Both the position numbers and the translations under genes were made by a program. This document shows positions 1 to 6,795 of a DNA stretch of 12,743 nt, piece after piece. Position 1 is the first letter of the stretch; each line of letters begins with the position of its first letter. This DNA is from Candidatus Thorarchaeota archaeon (lineage in GTDB: Archaea; Asgardarchaeota; Thorarchaeia; Thorarchaeales; Thorarchaeaceae). The notes beneath the pieces were generated by a model. The model made no database searches, had not been told where the DNA came from, and saw only the letters and a program-made list of their open reading frames with translations. The stretch is taken from contig JAGSHP010000327.1 in the NCBI GenBank assembly GCA_029855925.1, positions 1 through 12,743 of the forward strand, in the 5' to 3' direction.

Positions 1-456
1 CACTTCGTTGACCAATTGGAATTAGTAACCGGCATCCGAATATTACCTATTAGTATGCAATCACATCGAGAGATAGAGCCCCACCACCCAGATAGTATGC
101 CTAGTGGCAAGGGAAGGTGCTTCATAGTGGACCTGATGTTAAGAGTAGATGGCAAGGGGCCGTTGGATCATGGATGTGGCTACTGCAGTTGCATTGCGGT
201 CTACTTTACAAAGACCTGTGCGTTCTGTGATTCGGCGTACGATATGACAGTGGAGATGTTGCAGGAATATGGAGTGCCTGAGTCAGCGATTACCAAGATC
301 GATGTTGAAGGTCGGTGTTCATGTGGTTGTGCCGATGATGTCCAGACGGTTCCGTTGATTCGCGTATGCAATGAAACAATCGATGGAATCCCCGATGAGA
401 ATCAGCTTCACGATGCAGTGCTGCGAATCCTGATGAAAGACTGTCTGCGTGCTTGA
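1..456 (+). CDS. Cys-rich thioredoxin/glutaredoxin-fold protein (start uncertain, possibly partial at left edge)
   Basis: The frame is open from the left edge to TGA 454-456. Seen: a hydrophobic strand followed by FTKTCAFC (CxxC at 202-255), a helix, a second strand (ITKIDVEG), then TVPLIRV, whose Pro after Val fits the cis-proline before strand 3 of the thioredoxin fold, and a final helix. Unusually, two further Cys clusters flank the core: HGCGYCSC just before the first strand and CSCGC (316-330) before the cis-Pro loop. These could be extra redox pairs or a metal site. Start choices are TTG 16, ATG 55, ATG 97 and GTG 127. The last has a GGAAGGTG SD-like stretch 7 nt upstream and gives a compact 109-aa domain, so I favour it, but an upstream start outside the window cannot be excluded. 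A thiol-disulfide or metal-handling role is inferred from the fold; the partner is unknown. Its stop directly touches the stop of the opposite-strand gene. Confidence 0.7.
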   Translation, partial: HFVDQLELVTGIRILPISMQSHREIEPHHPDSMPSGKGRCFIVDLMLRVDGKGPLDHGCGYCSCIAVYFTKTCAFCDSAYDMTVEMLQEYGVPESAITKIDVEGRCSCGCADDVQTVPLIRVCNETIDGIPDENQLHDAVLRILMKDCLRA

Positions 457-912
457 TTACACATCAAGGCGGATGGTCTCCCAACGAACACGACCAGCCT
501 CCACTGCCTCTCGTATCTTCTTTTCGGTTCGGCTGAGTCGCGCATCACCAGTCTTAATGTCGGCGAGAATGACCGTAATGGGCTCGTCGGTGTGATTCTC
601 CTTGACCCGTGTGTACCCGTGGAAGATCACATAGTCAATGGGGGCGCCCAGAAAGCGCGCGTCGCTGGGATCATATGGAAAGACATCACGAAGCAGAGGG
701 ACTATCTGTTCAGCAATCTTCCCCTTCAGAACACTTCTGCTACGGGAGGCAACATCTCTGCGCAGCTTTTGCTCTTGCTCAGCCCAGAGCTTCCTAAACT
801 CGGCCTCGATGACCGCAATCCTGTGGCGAAGGTGTGCCTTCATTGAGAGATATACCACAAGTGTGAGGAGGAGACCAATTCCGAGCCCTATCAGGACATC
901 TTCAAGAGGCAT
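457..912 (-). CDS. Membrane-anchored Holliday-junction-resolvase-like endonuclease (COG4741 type)
   Basis: The 151-aa protein has one N-terminal membrane segment (about residues 6-24), a charged helical stretch (about 26-65) likely to be a coiled coil, and a C-terminal PD-(D/E)XK-like core. Candidate active-site residues are E68 (GKIAEQ), D93 (PIDYVIFHG) and the D118-x-K120 pair (LADIKTG), followed by a basic helix (SRTEKKI). This arrangement matches the archaeal family described as predicted secreted endonucleases distantly related to the archaeal Holliday junction resolvase. Substrate and topology are unknown; the anchor could hold the nuclease on either membrane face. The ATG at 912 has no SD, but a TATA-like CCTTATATTTC lies about 26 bp upstream, so the mRNA is probably leaderless. 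It is convergent with the thioredoxin-like gene with zero intergenic bases. Confidence 0.8.
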   Translation of the reverse strand: MPLEDVLIGLGIGLLLTLVVYLSMKAHLRHRIAVIEAEFRKLWAEQEQKLRRDVASRSRSVLKGKIAEQIVPLLRDVFPYDPSDARFLGAPIDYVIFHGYTRVKENHTDEPITVILADIKTGDARLSRTEKKIREAVEAGRVRWETIRLDV

Positions 913-932
913 GTCGAAACGATGTGGTCATT

Positions 933-943
933 GAAATATAAGG
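933..943 (-). promoter_or_regulatory. TATA-like box for the COG4741 gene
   Basis: On the minus strand this reads CCTTATATTTC, centred about 26 nt from the ATG at 912. That is the spacing expected for a leaderless archaeal transcript. Confidence 0.45.
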
Positions 944-968
944 ACGGGTATTAGCTTGGTACGACGAC

Positions 969-999
969 AAAAAAAAAAGGGGAGGGAGGGAAGATTCCC
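969..999 (-). terminator. Terminator of the caspase-like gene
   Basis: On the minus strand, directly after the TGA at 1000-1002, a short GGGAA-TC-TTCCC palindrome (988-999) is followed by a pyrimidine tract and ten consecutive T (969-978). T-tracts of this kind end archaeal transcripts. Confidence 0.65.
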
Positions 1000-1839
1000 T
1001 CACTTTACATAGAATGGAACACCAAGATTATCCAGCATGACGGGACAACTGTCTGGCTGCTCAGCGATCACAAGTGGTCGTGCGTACCAGAAAGCATCCT
1101 GCAGATTGTCGTAAGGTCCATTCAGGAGACCTTGGTCACCGAAATAGTAGAAGAACAGTGTGTTCTCTAGTGTGCTGTAGTCCCAACCATACTGATCCGC
1201 CTCGGCAGCTGCAATGTATAGCGCGCCGTCCCGGGTCTCGTAAGGCTGATCAAACATACCACCACTGAAACAACTGCAATAGACAGCTGCGAAGTGTGTG
1301 GATTCAAGTTCCGAGAATCGGCTGGCCATGTACGAGTCGGTCACTGCAACAAGATCGTACGATACAATGCACTCGTCATAACCATCAGACTCTATGTCAG
1401 TGTCCCAGGTTCCATCCTCGATTCGTGAACCGTGTCCGGAGTAGAAGAACACGACCTCAGAGTTGGGGCCTTCATTGGTGATGAGCCAGTCAAGGAGTAG
1501 CACGATGTTGTCTGCAGTCCCTGCATCGTTTAGAGCAAGGGCGTAGTTGTAGCCGTACCCCTCTAGGATTTGAGCCATCTCAAGAGCATCATTGTCGGGA
1601 TCCCAGAGATCATTTGTAGTTCCCTCATAGTCAGAGATCCCAATAATTACCGCCCATCTGTCTGCCGTACCAGTATGATATACAATCTCAGTGGGTGTGG
1701 TCGTTGGAGGACCGCCACTTCCTCCGCCTCCACCGCCAGAGCCGCGCATAATCTTCTGGGTGCTAGCCATTGCCATTGATGGCATGAGAAGCGCCAGTGT
1801 AAGGCCCAGCAGGATGACAGCGGATATAGTCCGTCTCAT
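1000..1839 (-). CDS. Secreted caspase-like (C14, orthocaspase/metacaspase type) cysteine peptidase
   Basis: The 279-aa protein begins with a signal peptide (MRRTIS, a hydrophobic core, then AMA-S about residue 25). A Gly/Pro/Thr linker (about 32-50) and a caspase-fold domain follow. Domain landmarks are WAVIIGISDYEG (about 62-73), the catalytic His in FFYSGHGSR (H136), the metacaspase-like DGYDECIV (152-159), and the catalytic Cys in CSCFSGG (C190). Family members usually have Asp two residues before this Cys, where it shapes a basic S1 pocket; here it is Cys188, so Arg/Lys preference should not be assumed. It likely acts outside the membrane. I chose ATG 1839 because GGAGAG lies 7-8 nt upstream; TTG 1854 would add five residues inside an inverted repeat. 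It is divergent from the secreted protein at 1962 and ends in a T10 terminator. Confidence 0.88.
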   Translation of the reverse strand: MRRTISAVILLGLTLALLMPSMAMASTQKIMRGSGGGGGGSGGPPTTTPTEIVYHTGTADRWAVIIGISDYEGTTNDLWDPDNDALEMAQILEGYGYNYALALNDAGTADNIVLLLDWLITNEGPNSEVVFFYSGHGSRIEDGTWDTDIESDGYDECIVSYDLVAVTDSYMASRFSELESTHFAAVYCSCFSGGMFDQPYETRDGALYIAAAEADQYGWDYSTLENTLFFYYFGDQGLLNGPYDNLQDAFWYARPLVIAEQPDSCPVMLDNLGVPFYVK

Positions 1840-1853
1840 AGTTTCTCTCTCCA

Positions 1854-1872
1854 ATCGGGTATCAAACCCGAT
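1854..1872. repeat. Perfect inverted repeat at the 5' end of the caspase-like transcript
   Basis: ATCGGGT (1854-1860) and ACCCGAT (1866-1872) are exact reverse complements around a 5-nt loop. On the minus strand the repeat lies immediately before the GGAGAG SD of the caspase-like gene, near the transcription start predicted from a TTTAAG-type box around 1900. It could be an operator or an RNA hairpin at the mRNA 5' end. Confidence 0.55.
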
Positions 1873-1930
1873 GTAGGCGATAAATTAAAACTGACTTAAA
1901 AATGCTTTTGAAATGTTCGAATCAAGTACA

Positions 1931-1941
1931 CTTATATATTT
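1931..1941 (+). promoter_or_regulatory. TATA box of the small secreted protein gene
   Basis: CTTATATATTT is centred about 26 nt before GTG 1962, consistent with a start of transcription at or just before that codon. Confidence 0.55.
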
Positions 1942-1961
1942 GGTGAAAAAAATAGAGGGCG

Positions 1962-2441
1962 GTGAAACCATTGAGTAGAACAAAGAGCGTGCTCCTATTT
2001 GTGATACTGGCAGCTCTAGCAGTTCTTCCACTTGCTCATGCGGCCCCTACACAGACGTTGACTACTGAGTCAAAGTCAGTCTTCATACTAGATGCATATT
2101 ATGACGATCTTGATGGGGACTCCCAGCTTGATGACATTAAGATACTCGTTAACTTCGACCTAGATGAATACGGTTCGAGCCGAGTTGATATTAATATTGC
2201 AATCACTCTGCCCTCCGGAACCACATATGCATTCATCGTGAGCGTGAGAAAGCCACCCACATACTCGATTCTACAGATTGACTGTTTTGACATGGCCTAT
2301 GAGAGCGGGTGGTATGAGGTTCAAATGGTAGCGTTTCTCTCGGGAAGGACAAGTGGTAGAATCACAATAACTGATGTGTTCTCCTTCGATCCGCCCACAG
2401 GTGGCGGACCAGGACTGCCCACTGTGAGCGCATACTTTTGA
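1962..2441 (+). CDS. Small secreted protein with an EF-hand-like Ca-binding loop
   Basis: The 159-aa protein has a signal peptide (hydrophobic run about residues 9-24, LAHA-A cleavage near 27). A mature beta-rich domain follows, with one acidic loop DDLDGDSQLDD (residues 48-58) that fits the D-x-D-G-D-x-x-x-D calcium-binding pattern of EF-hand/thrombospondin-3 type loops. Alternating hydrophobic strands follow (IAITLPSG, YEVQMVAF, GRITITDV), then a Gly/Pro-rich tail, suggesting a beta-sandwich. No catalytic motif is recognised and the function is unknown. GTG 1962 is used on the basis of the TATA distance; TTG 1971, with GGTGA 5 nt upstream, is an equally reasonable start. The regulator gene begins 18 bp downstream, so the two are probably cotranscribed. 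Confidence 0.75.
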   Translation: MKPLSRTKSVLLFVILAALAVLPLAHAAPTQTLTTESKSVFILDAYYDDLDGDSQLDDIKILVNFDLDEYGSSRVDINIAITLPSGTTYAFIVSVRKPPTYSILQIDCFDMAYESGWYEVQMVAFLSGRTSGRITITDVFSFDPPTGGGPGLPTVSAYF

Positions 2442-2459
2442 TGAGAAGGCTGTGCATAA

Positions 2460-3572
2460 GTGAATCACGATATGCTCAAGCTCCTCTTCAAGCTCCAAGA
2501 GATGCCAATGGCACCTGCGAAGAAACTTGCAGAGGAGATCGGAAAGTCTACACCAACGGTCATTGCGTGGCTTGAGAGGCTCGCCCAGGAACAGGTCTAC
2601 ATGGGAGTGAAGCCGGACCTCAAGATACATCGCATGGGGCTTGAGATATATGACTACTTGCTTGAGATATCGTCCTACGAGAGTCTGACAAGGATTGAGA
2701 AGTTCTGTGAGGTGCACCCGTATACCCTCTATCGGTCGAGAGTATTTGGTGGAAAGTATCATGGAATGTTAGTGCAGTTCAGACAGCCACCCGAGGCATT
2801 CCCATTCCTCGAACGGGCATTCGAGAGAATGAGGGACGAGGGACTGATCCGGTCGGCTCGGGAGATACCCTCTCTCAAGGAGGTGTACGGGTCGATCTAC
2901 ACACGACCTCGACTTGACGCGTGGGATCCTGAACGGATGACATGGCGATTCGATTGGGAGAAGTGGTGGTCTCAAGAACCACGAAAAGGCTCTAAGAAGT
3001 CATCCCAGGGCATGGGTGGCGAGGCGAGTGCAAGTGATATGTTTGAGCTTGACTATCTTGATGCCCAGATTCTACAGCATCTCACAGATAATGCACGTCA
3101 AAAGAACATTGACATAATCAGAAAGCTGGGATTCGACCCAAGAAAGGGCAGCATCCAACAGAAGATATCAAAACGCATTCTTCGTCTGCACGACGTGATT
3201 GACTCATTTAGGGTCTTTATCAACTGGACTCACTTTGACGTCTACAACACACCAATGTTGATTGTCAAGGCACGGCAAGAAAAGACTGACCGTCTAATAG
3301 CAAAATTGAGGGAGGGGACATTTCCATTCTCGTCAAGCGTTCGTAAGACGCCTGAGGGCTTTGTGTGGTACGCACGACTTCCGTCTGCCCACTTCTCCGA
3401 GTTGATGTCACTCATCTGGCAACTTGTTGAGGAGTATCAGCTACTGATCATTGACTACAAACACTCTCAGACATACGGTCTGTGGGCTGAGACCATTGAC
3501 AAACAGACTGGTGAGTGGAAGTCTGATGAGGAGTTCTGTTTGAAGCGGCCGTTAAAGGACATTGGTCTCTGA
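2460..3572 (+). CDS. Fused double Lrp/AsnC-like transcription regulator
   Basis: The 370-aa protein looks like two regulator units in tandem. A first winged-helix segment (about residues 5-45: KKLAEEIGKSTPTVIAWLERL) is followed by a RAM-like alpha/beta region (about 58-135). A polar linker (about 172-193) leads to a second HTH (about 196-245, FELDYLDAQILQHL... then SIQQKISKRILRL) and a second RAM-like region (about 253-340). Single Lrp/AsnC proteins are about 150 aa, so this is about twice that length with only weak similarity between halves. It probably acts as a pseudo-dimer on DNA, but the ligand and target are unknown. GTG 2460 is chosen with GAAGG about 10 nt upstream; ATG 2472 is the alternative. 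It follows the secreted-protein gene and precedes the propeller protein gene in the same direction. Confidence 0.75.
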   Translation: MNHDMLKLLFKLQEMPMAPAKKLAEEIGKSTPTVIAWLERLAQEQVYMGVKPDLKIHRMGLEIYDYLLEISSYESLTRIEKFCEVHPYTLYRSRVFGGKYHGMLVQFRQPPEAFPFLERAFERMRDEGLIRSAREIPSLKEVYGSIYTRPRLDAWDPERMTWRFDWEKWWSQEPRKGSKKSSQGMGGEASASDMFELDYLDAQILQHLTDNARQKNIDIIRKLGFDPRKGSIQQKISKRILRLHDVIDSFRVFINWTHFDVYNTPMLIVKARQEKTDRLIAKLREGTFPFSSSVRKTPEGFVWYARLPSAHFSELMSLIWQLVEEYQLLIIDYKHSQTYGLWAETIDKQTGEWKSDEEFCLKRPLKDIGL

Positions 3573-3649
3573 GAACATGGCGTCTGCGCACATATCAACA
3601 TTAATCATCTTGAAGAGTGAGTAGTATGTGAGATGTGAGGAGAGGCAAA

Positions 3650-5146
3650 GTGAAGAGAGCGGAGATTTGCATCCCCATTCTTCTTGTGCTACTGGTTGCA
3701 ACAGTCCCATCTACCATTCACACATATGTGAGGAGCGAGCCCTCTGATTTGGCTCAGGCGGGAACGGAAATCATTGCATTCTCGTCAAACGTCCTTCTCT
3801 CCACTGATGACTCATCATATCCCCACCATGTAGAGGTGACAATGACTCTTGGAGAGAGCGGACAGATTTTCGTTGGATGGAAGAACTCCGAAACACACAA
3901 TGGTGGCGGCGCCTCAGTGAGCTGGGTGATGAGCGCAGATGGAGGCCATTCATGGAGTGCCCCCAGTGAGATGTCCAATTTTGGCGGTGGCGACACACGA
4001 CAATCAGATCCCTGGATGAGGTGGCACAATGGTGTCTTGTACTATGCATACTTGGAGTATGGGACGGATCCCGAATTCTCGCAGATAACGGTTGCAAGAT
4101 CCGATAACAGTGGCGCAACGTGGAGCATGGTACCTGCATCCTTTGGGGACTACTTCGCAGACAAGGAAACCATGACCATCTCTGACAATGGAACTATCTA
4201 TGTTGTGTATGACGATGTGGATACGTCCGAGAATGGGAACACGACTGTCAAGCTCTCAAGGTCAACAGACGGAGGAAAGACATTCTTCGATATGAGCGAG
4301 GTCTCGGATGACCCGGATTCTGGTCATGTTGGACCCTACGCAGTGGTTGGCGCAGATGGAGTTCTATACGTTGCATGGTCTCATTTCACAGATGATAACG
4401 GTAACATACTATTCGATAGTAGCGATGATGGCGGACTATCATTTGGAAAGGACAGAATCGTAAATACGGATGGGAACTATTCCAAGTTCGTTATCGTAGA
4501 TAATCATCCCAGCCGTGTGACACTTCCAGTTCTCAGATTCGATCCGCATGGCAGGCTCTATCTTCTCTGGGCAGACACCTATCCCGACTCGGAGGCATTC
4601 GATGTATATCTGCGATACTCTGATGACAATGGACTGACTTGGAGTGACAGAGTGAGAATAAACAATCGGACCAGCGGAGACCAGTGGAATCCAGAGATGG
4701 ACATTGATCCACAGGGAAATCTCCACATTGCATACTACAGTGAAGAGGGAGCCTACTATCGTCCCTACTATAGAATGGTCTCATTCGAAGGAACAGACAG
4801 GAGCACTCCATTCTTGGGGAACGAGGTGCCGATAGCAAGCGAGCGAACATCGAATGTGTTCTCGAGGCCTGGGGAGTACTTGGGCATTCGCGTGGACAGC
4901 AACAACCGCGTTCATGTGGCGTGGGCGGATGGTCGAAACAGCGAGATGGATGTGTTCTATGCGTACGGTCTGACCGCGACCCCCACATCCACGGTGACAA
5001 CGTCTACAAATGGAGAGACAACAAATGGCACAGACATATTCTGGACACAGGAGAGAATACTGGCATTCGTGCTTGTTCTGAGCATAGCTACAATCTTGGT
5101 TGTGAGGATAGTGATCACTGTCATCAGACGAAGCAAGACTGAATGA
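3650..5146 (+). CDS. Surface-anchored Asp-box (BNR/sialidase-like) beta-propeller protein
   Basis: The protein is about 498 aa, with an N-terminal hydrophobic signal segment (about residues 6-22), a beta-propeller ectodomain, a Thr-rich stalk (about 442-460), one membrane helix (about 470-492) and a basic tail (RRSKTE). Five Asp boxes of the S-x-D-x-G-x-T/S-W/F type occur at about 95-102, 151-158, 205-212, 258-265 and 324-331, spaced 53-66 residues, as in six-bladed sialidase-type propellers. The catalytic Arg triad and Tyr/Glu pair of true sialidases are not recognisable, so glycosidase activity should not be assumed; glycan binding or structural adhesion is also possible. Five N-glycosylation sequons are present. 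GTG 3650 has GAGGAG 7 nt upstream; GTG 3635 would extend the N-terminus by five residues. It converges on the NfeD-like gene, 23 bp away. Confidence 0.8.
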   Translation: MKRAEICIPILLVLLVATVPSTIHTYVRSEPSDLAQAGTEIIAFSSNVLLSTDDSSYPHHVEVTMTLGESGQIFVGWKNSETHNGGGASVSWVMSADGGHSWSAPSEMSNFGGGDTRQSDPWMRWHNGVLYYAYLEYGTDPEFSQITVARSDNSGATWSMVPASFGDYFADKETMTISDNGTIYVVYDDVDTSENGNTTVKLSRSTDGGKTFFDMSEVSDDPDSGHVGPYAVVGADGVLYVAWSHFTDDNGNILFDSSDDGGLSFGKDRIVNTDGNYSKFVIVDNHPSRVTLPVLRFDPHGRLYLLWADTYPDSEAFDVYLRYSDDNGLTWSDRVRINNRTSGDQWNPEMDIDPQGNLHIAYYSEEGAYYRPYYRMVSFEGTDRSTPFLGNEVPIASERTSNVFSRPGEYLGIRVDSNNRVHVAWADGRNSEMDVFYAYGLTATPTSTVTTSTNGETTNGTDIFWTQERILAFVLVLSIATILVVRIVITVIRRSKTE

Positions 5147-5169
5147 TCGACTCATCTATCCGGTTCAAT

Positions 5170-5559
5170 CTAGTCAGTGTCCTCACGAGCGACAAGGAGG
5201 ACCATTCCGTTTCTGCTGACCACTCGCACTCTTGTGCCTGCAGGAATCTCATCGCCTTCTGTCCGAGCATGCCAAATCTCAGCACCAATACGAATCCGCC
5301 CATCATCAGCTGTGACGTGAGAGATTGTCTCACCAATCATGTCTGTGACGTCGTAGTTTCGAGGAACATCATTGAGTACAGGATAGAGTAGACGGTACTT
5401 TGCAGCAATGAGGATGATGAAACCGACAACTGCAATGACTGCAAGGACTTGGAAGTAGTCTGGAAAGATCCAGTAGATTCCTGCCAAGATGAGTAGTAGG
5501 ATGATGATCTCATCGAGATTGATTACAAGGAATCTCATTCGTGGTGACAGTCGTTCCAT
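5170..5559 (-). CDS. Short NfeD-like membrane protein (OB-fold)
   Basis: With ATG 5559 the protein is 129 aa. Two membrane helices (about 16-33 and 37-53) precede a C-terminal NfeD OB-fold domain (about 70-124) recognisable by GETISHV, GRIRIGAEIWHAR and GTRVRVVSRNGMVLLV. Short NfeD proteins are thought to act with stomatin/flotillin-like partners in membrane quality control; no stomatin gene is visible here. The frame stays open to ATG 5652, but those 31 residues look non-conserved. The divergent TATA-like sequence near 5641-5650 would start transcription near 5620, downstream of that codon. GGGAG lies 9 nt before ATG 5559, so I prefer the shorter form. Confidence 0.8.
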   Translation of the reverse strand: MERLSPRMRFLVINLDEIIILLLILAGIYWIFPDYFQVLAVIAVVGFIILIAAKYRLLYPVLNDVPRNYDVTDMIGETISHVTADDGRIRIGAEIWHARTEGDEIPAGTRVRVVSRNGMVLLVAREDTD

Positions 5560-5638
5560 CTTCTGCGTCTCCCATAACTGTACATATGGTTCTCCTATTC
5601 GGTGAAAAGGTTTTGTGCAGCCCTGTTGCATGAGTCGG

Positions 5639-5658
5639 CTGGTTAATATCATACATGG
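5639..5658. promoter_or_regulatory. Shared AT-rich promoter region between NfeD-like and MFS genes
   Basis: GGTTAATATCATA reads as a TATA-like box in both directions. On the plus strand it lies about 30 nt before ATG 5683; on the minus strand it would start transcription near 5620, ahead of ATG 5559. No other AT-rich box is seen in the gap. Confidence 0.35.
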
Positions 5659-5682
5659 TTACGGGGAGAGTGAGGCTGTACT

Positions 5683-6780
5683 ATGAGGACCGAGACCATC
5701 CAGTTCATGGCAGGAGCCGCACTTCTCTCCGCATTCACATATATTCCAATACTAGCCAGAGATCATCTAGGCCTCGACGAGTTCTATGTGACCCTTCTAG
5801 TCGGAACCTATGCGGCAGCCTCATTCATCTCCAGCTACATCTTTGGGCGGGCAGGCGACATATACGGTAGGAGAATTGTGCTGAGGCTGGGTCTGCTCCT
5901 GTCAGCAGTGACCTTTGGTTTCCTGTGGTTTGCAACGGATTCGGTCTCGCTGTTCATCATAAGGGCTGCAAACGGATTCTCAGTTGGTATGTATCCCGGA
6001 GCTCTTGCAGCGTACGCTCATGACTCGGAGATGAAGATGGGGCACTTCGCCACATTCGGGAGTCTTGGATGGGGCGTGGGAACCATAATTGCCGGATTTG
6101 CTGCGGGATTCAATATACACTACGCGTTCGCCACATCAAGTCTATTCTTCATGTTCGCCTTCGGGAGTGCATTGACCCTACCCAAGGTCAACCGTGTCAG
6201 GGTGCCAGTTCCCCTGTTTCCCGTTGAAACACTCAAGCGTAATGCGGCCATCTATGCAGCTGTGTTCATTCGGCACAGCAGTGCCTTCGCAATCTGGACA
6301 TTGTGGCCACTCTTTCTGGCTGACATTGGTGGAGATCTAGTGATGATAGGAATTGTTCAGGCTGCGAACTCGATCTCCCAAGTCGTCTTCATGGCAACTA
6401 TCACAGACCGCATGAATTGCAGGAGCCTGGTCACTCTGGGGCTCGTTGGAAGTGCAATAACGTTTCTTTGGTTCACACTTGTCACCAATATCATTGAGAT
6501 CCTTCCCTCACAGATATTGCTCGGGTTCTCATGGGCATGTCTCTATGTTGGCGCACTCAAGTTTGTGACTGAGAGGAACATAGAGAAATCGACAGCATCA
6601 GGACTCCTGTCATCCGTGATGTCTATAGCTGGGGTCTTTGGTCCCATCTATGCAACTATCTTGTATGCAATCTGGCCGGACTATCATCCCATCATGTACT
6701 TCGCCGTGCTGATGTCGGTCATTGCGCTGGTAATCTTCAGAGCCTCCAGCAGCGAAGACGAAACATCAGTTGGCGACTGA
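5683..6780 (+). CDS. Major facilitator superfamily permease
   Basis: The 365-aa polytopic protein has about 10-12 predicted helices. The MFS signature between helices 2 and 3 is clear (FGRAGDIYGRR, residues 54-64), as is the two-half organisation with a cytoplasmic loop near residues 175-190. Charged residues are sparse within helices and no family-specific substrate motif is recognised, so the substrate is unknown. It is slightly shorter than the usual 400 aa, with a very short N-terminus leading straight into helix 1. ATG 5683 has a GTGAGG-like SD about 9 nt upstream. It is divergent from the NfeD-like gene and convergent with the methyltransferase (15-bp gap). Confidence 0.85.
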   Translation: MRTETIQFMAGAALLSAFTYIPILARDHLGLDEFYVTLLVGTYAAASFISSYIFGRAGDIYGRRIVLRLGLLLSAVTFGFLWFATDSVSLFIIRAANGFSVGMYPGALAAYAHDSEMKMGHFATFGSLGWGVGTIIAGFAAGFNIHYAFATSSLFFMFAFGSALTLPKVNRVRVPVPLFPVETLKRNAAIYAAVFIRHSSAFAIWTLWPLFLADIGGDLVMIGIVQAANSISQVVFMATITDRMNCRSLVTLGLVGSAITFLWFTLVTNIIEILPSQILLGFSWACLYVGALKFVTERNIEKSTASGLLSSVMSIAGVFGPIYATILYAIWPDYHPIMYFAVLMSVIALVIFRASSSEDETSVGD

Positions 6781-6795
6781 GGAGCGCGGCACGAC

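Noticed and set aside
592..934. Several plus-strand ORFs over the COG4741 gene
   Set aside because: All are opposite-strand shadows of a gene with recognisable domain architecture and its own TATA box.
979..990. G-run GGGGAGGGAGGG as a G-quadruplex
   Set aside because: Only three runs of G are present next to each other; it is better explained as the complement of the pyrimidine tract preceding the T10 terminator.
1691..1876. Plus-strand Pro-rich ORF
   Set aside because: It is the antisense reading of the Gly-rich linker and signal peptide of the caspase-like gene.
3635..5146. Calling the propeller protein a true sialidase
   Set aside because: Asp boxes show only the propeller fold. The catalytic Arg triad and Tyr/Glu residues are not identifiable by eye.
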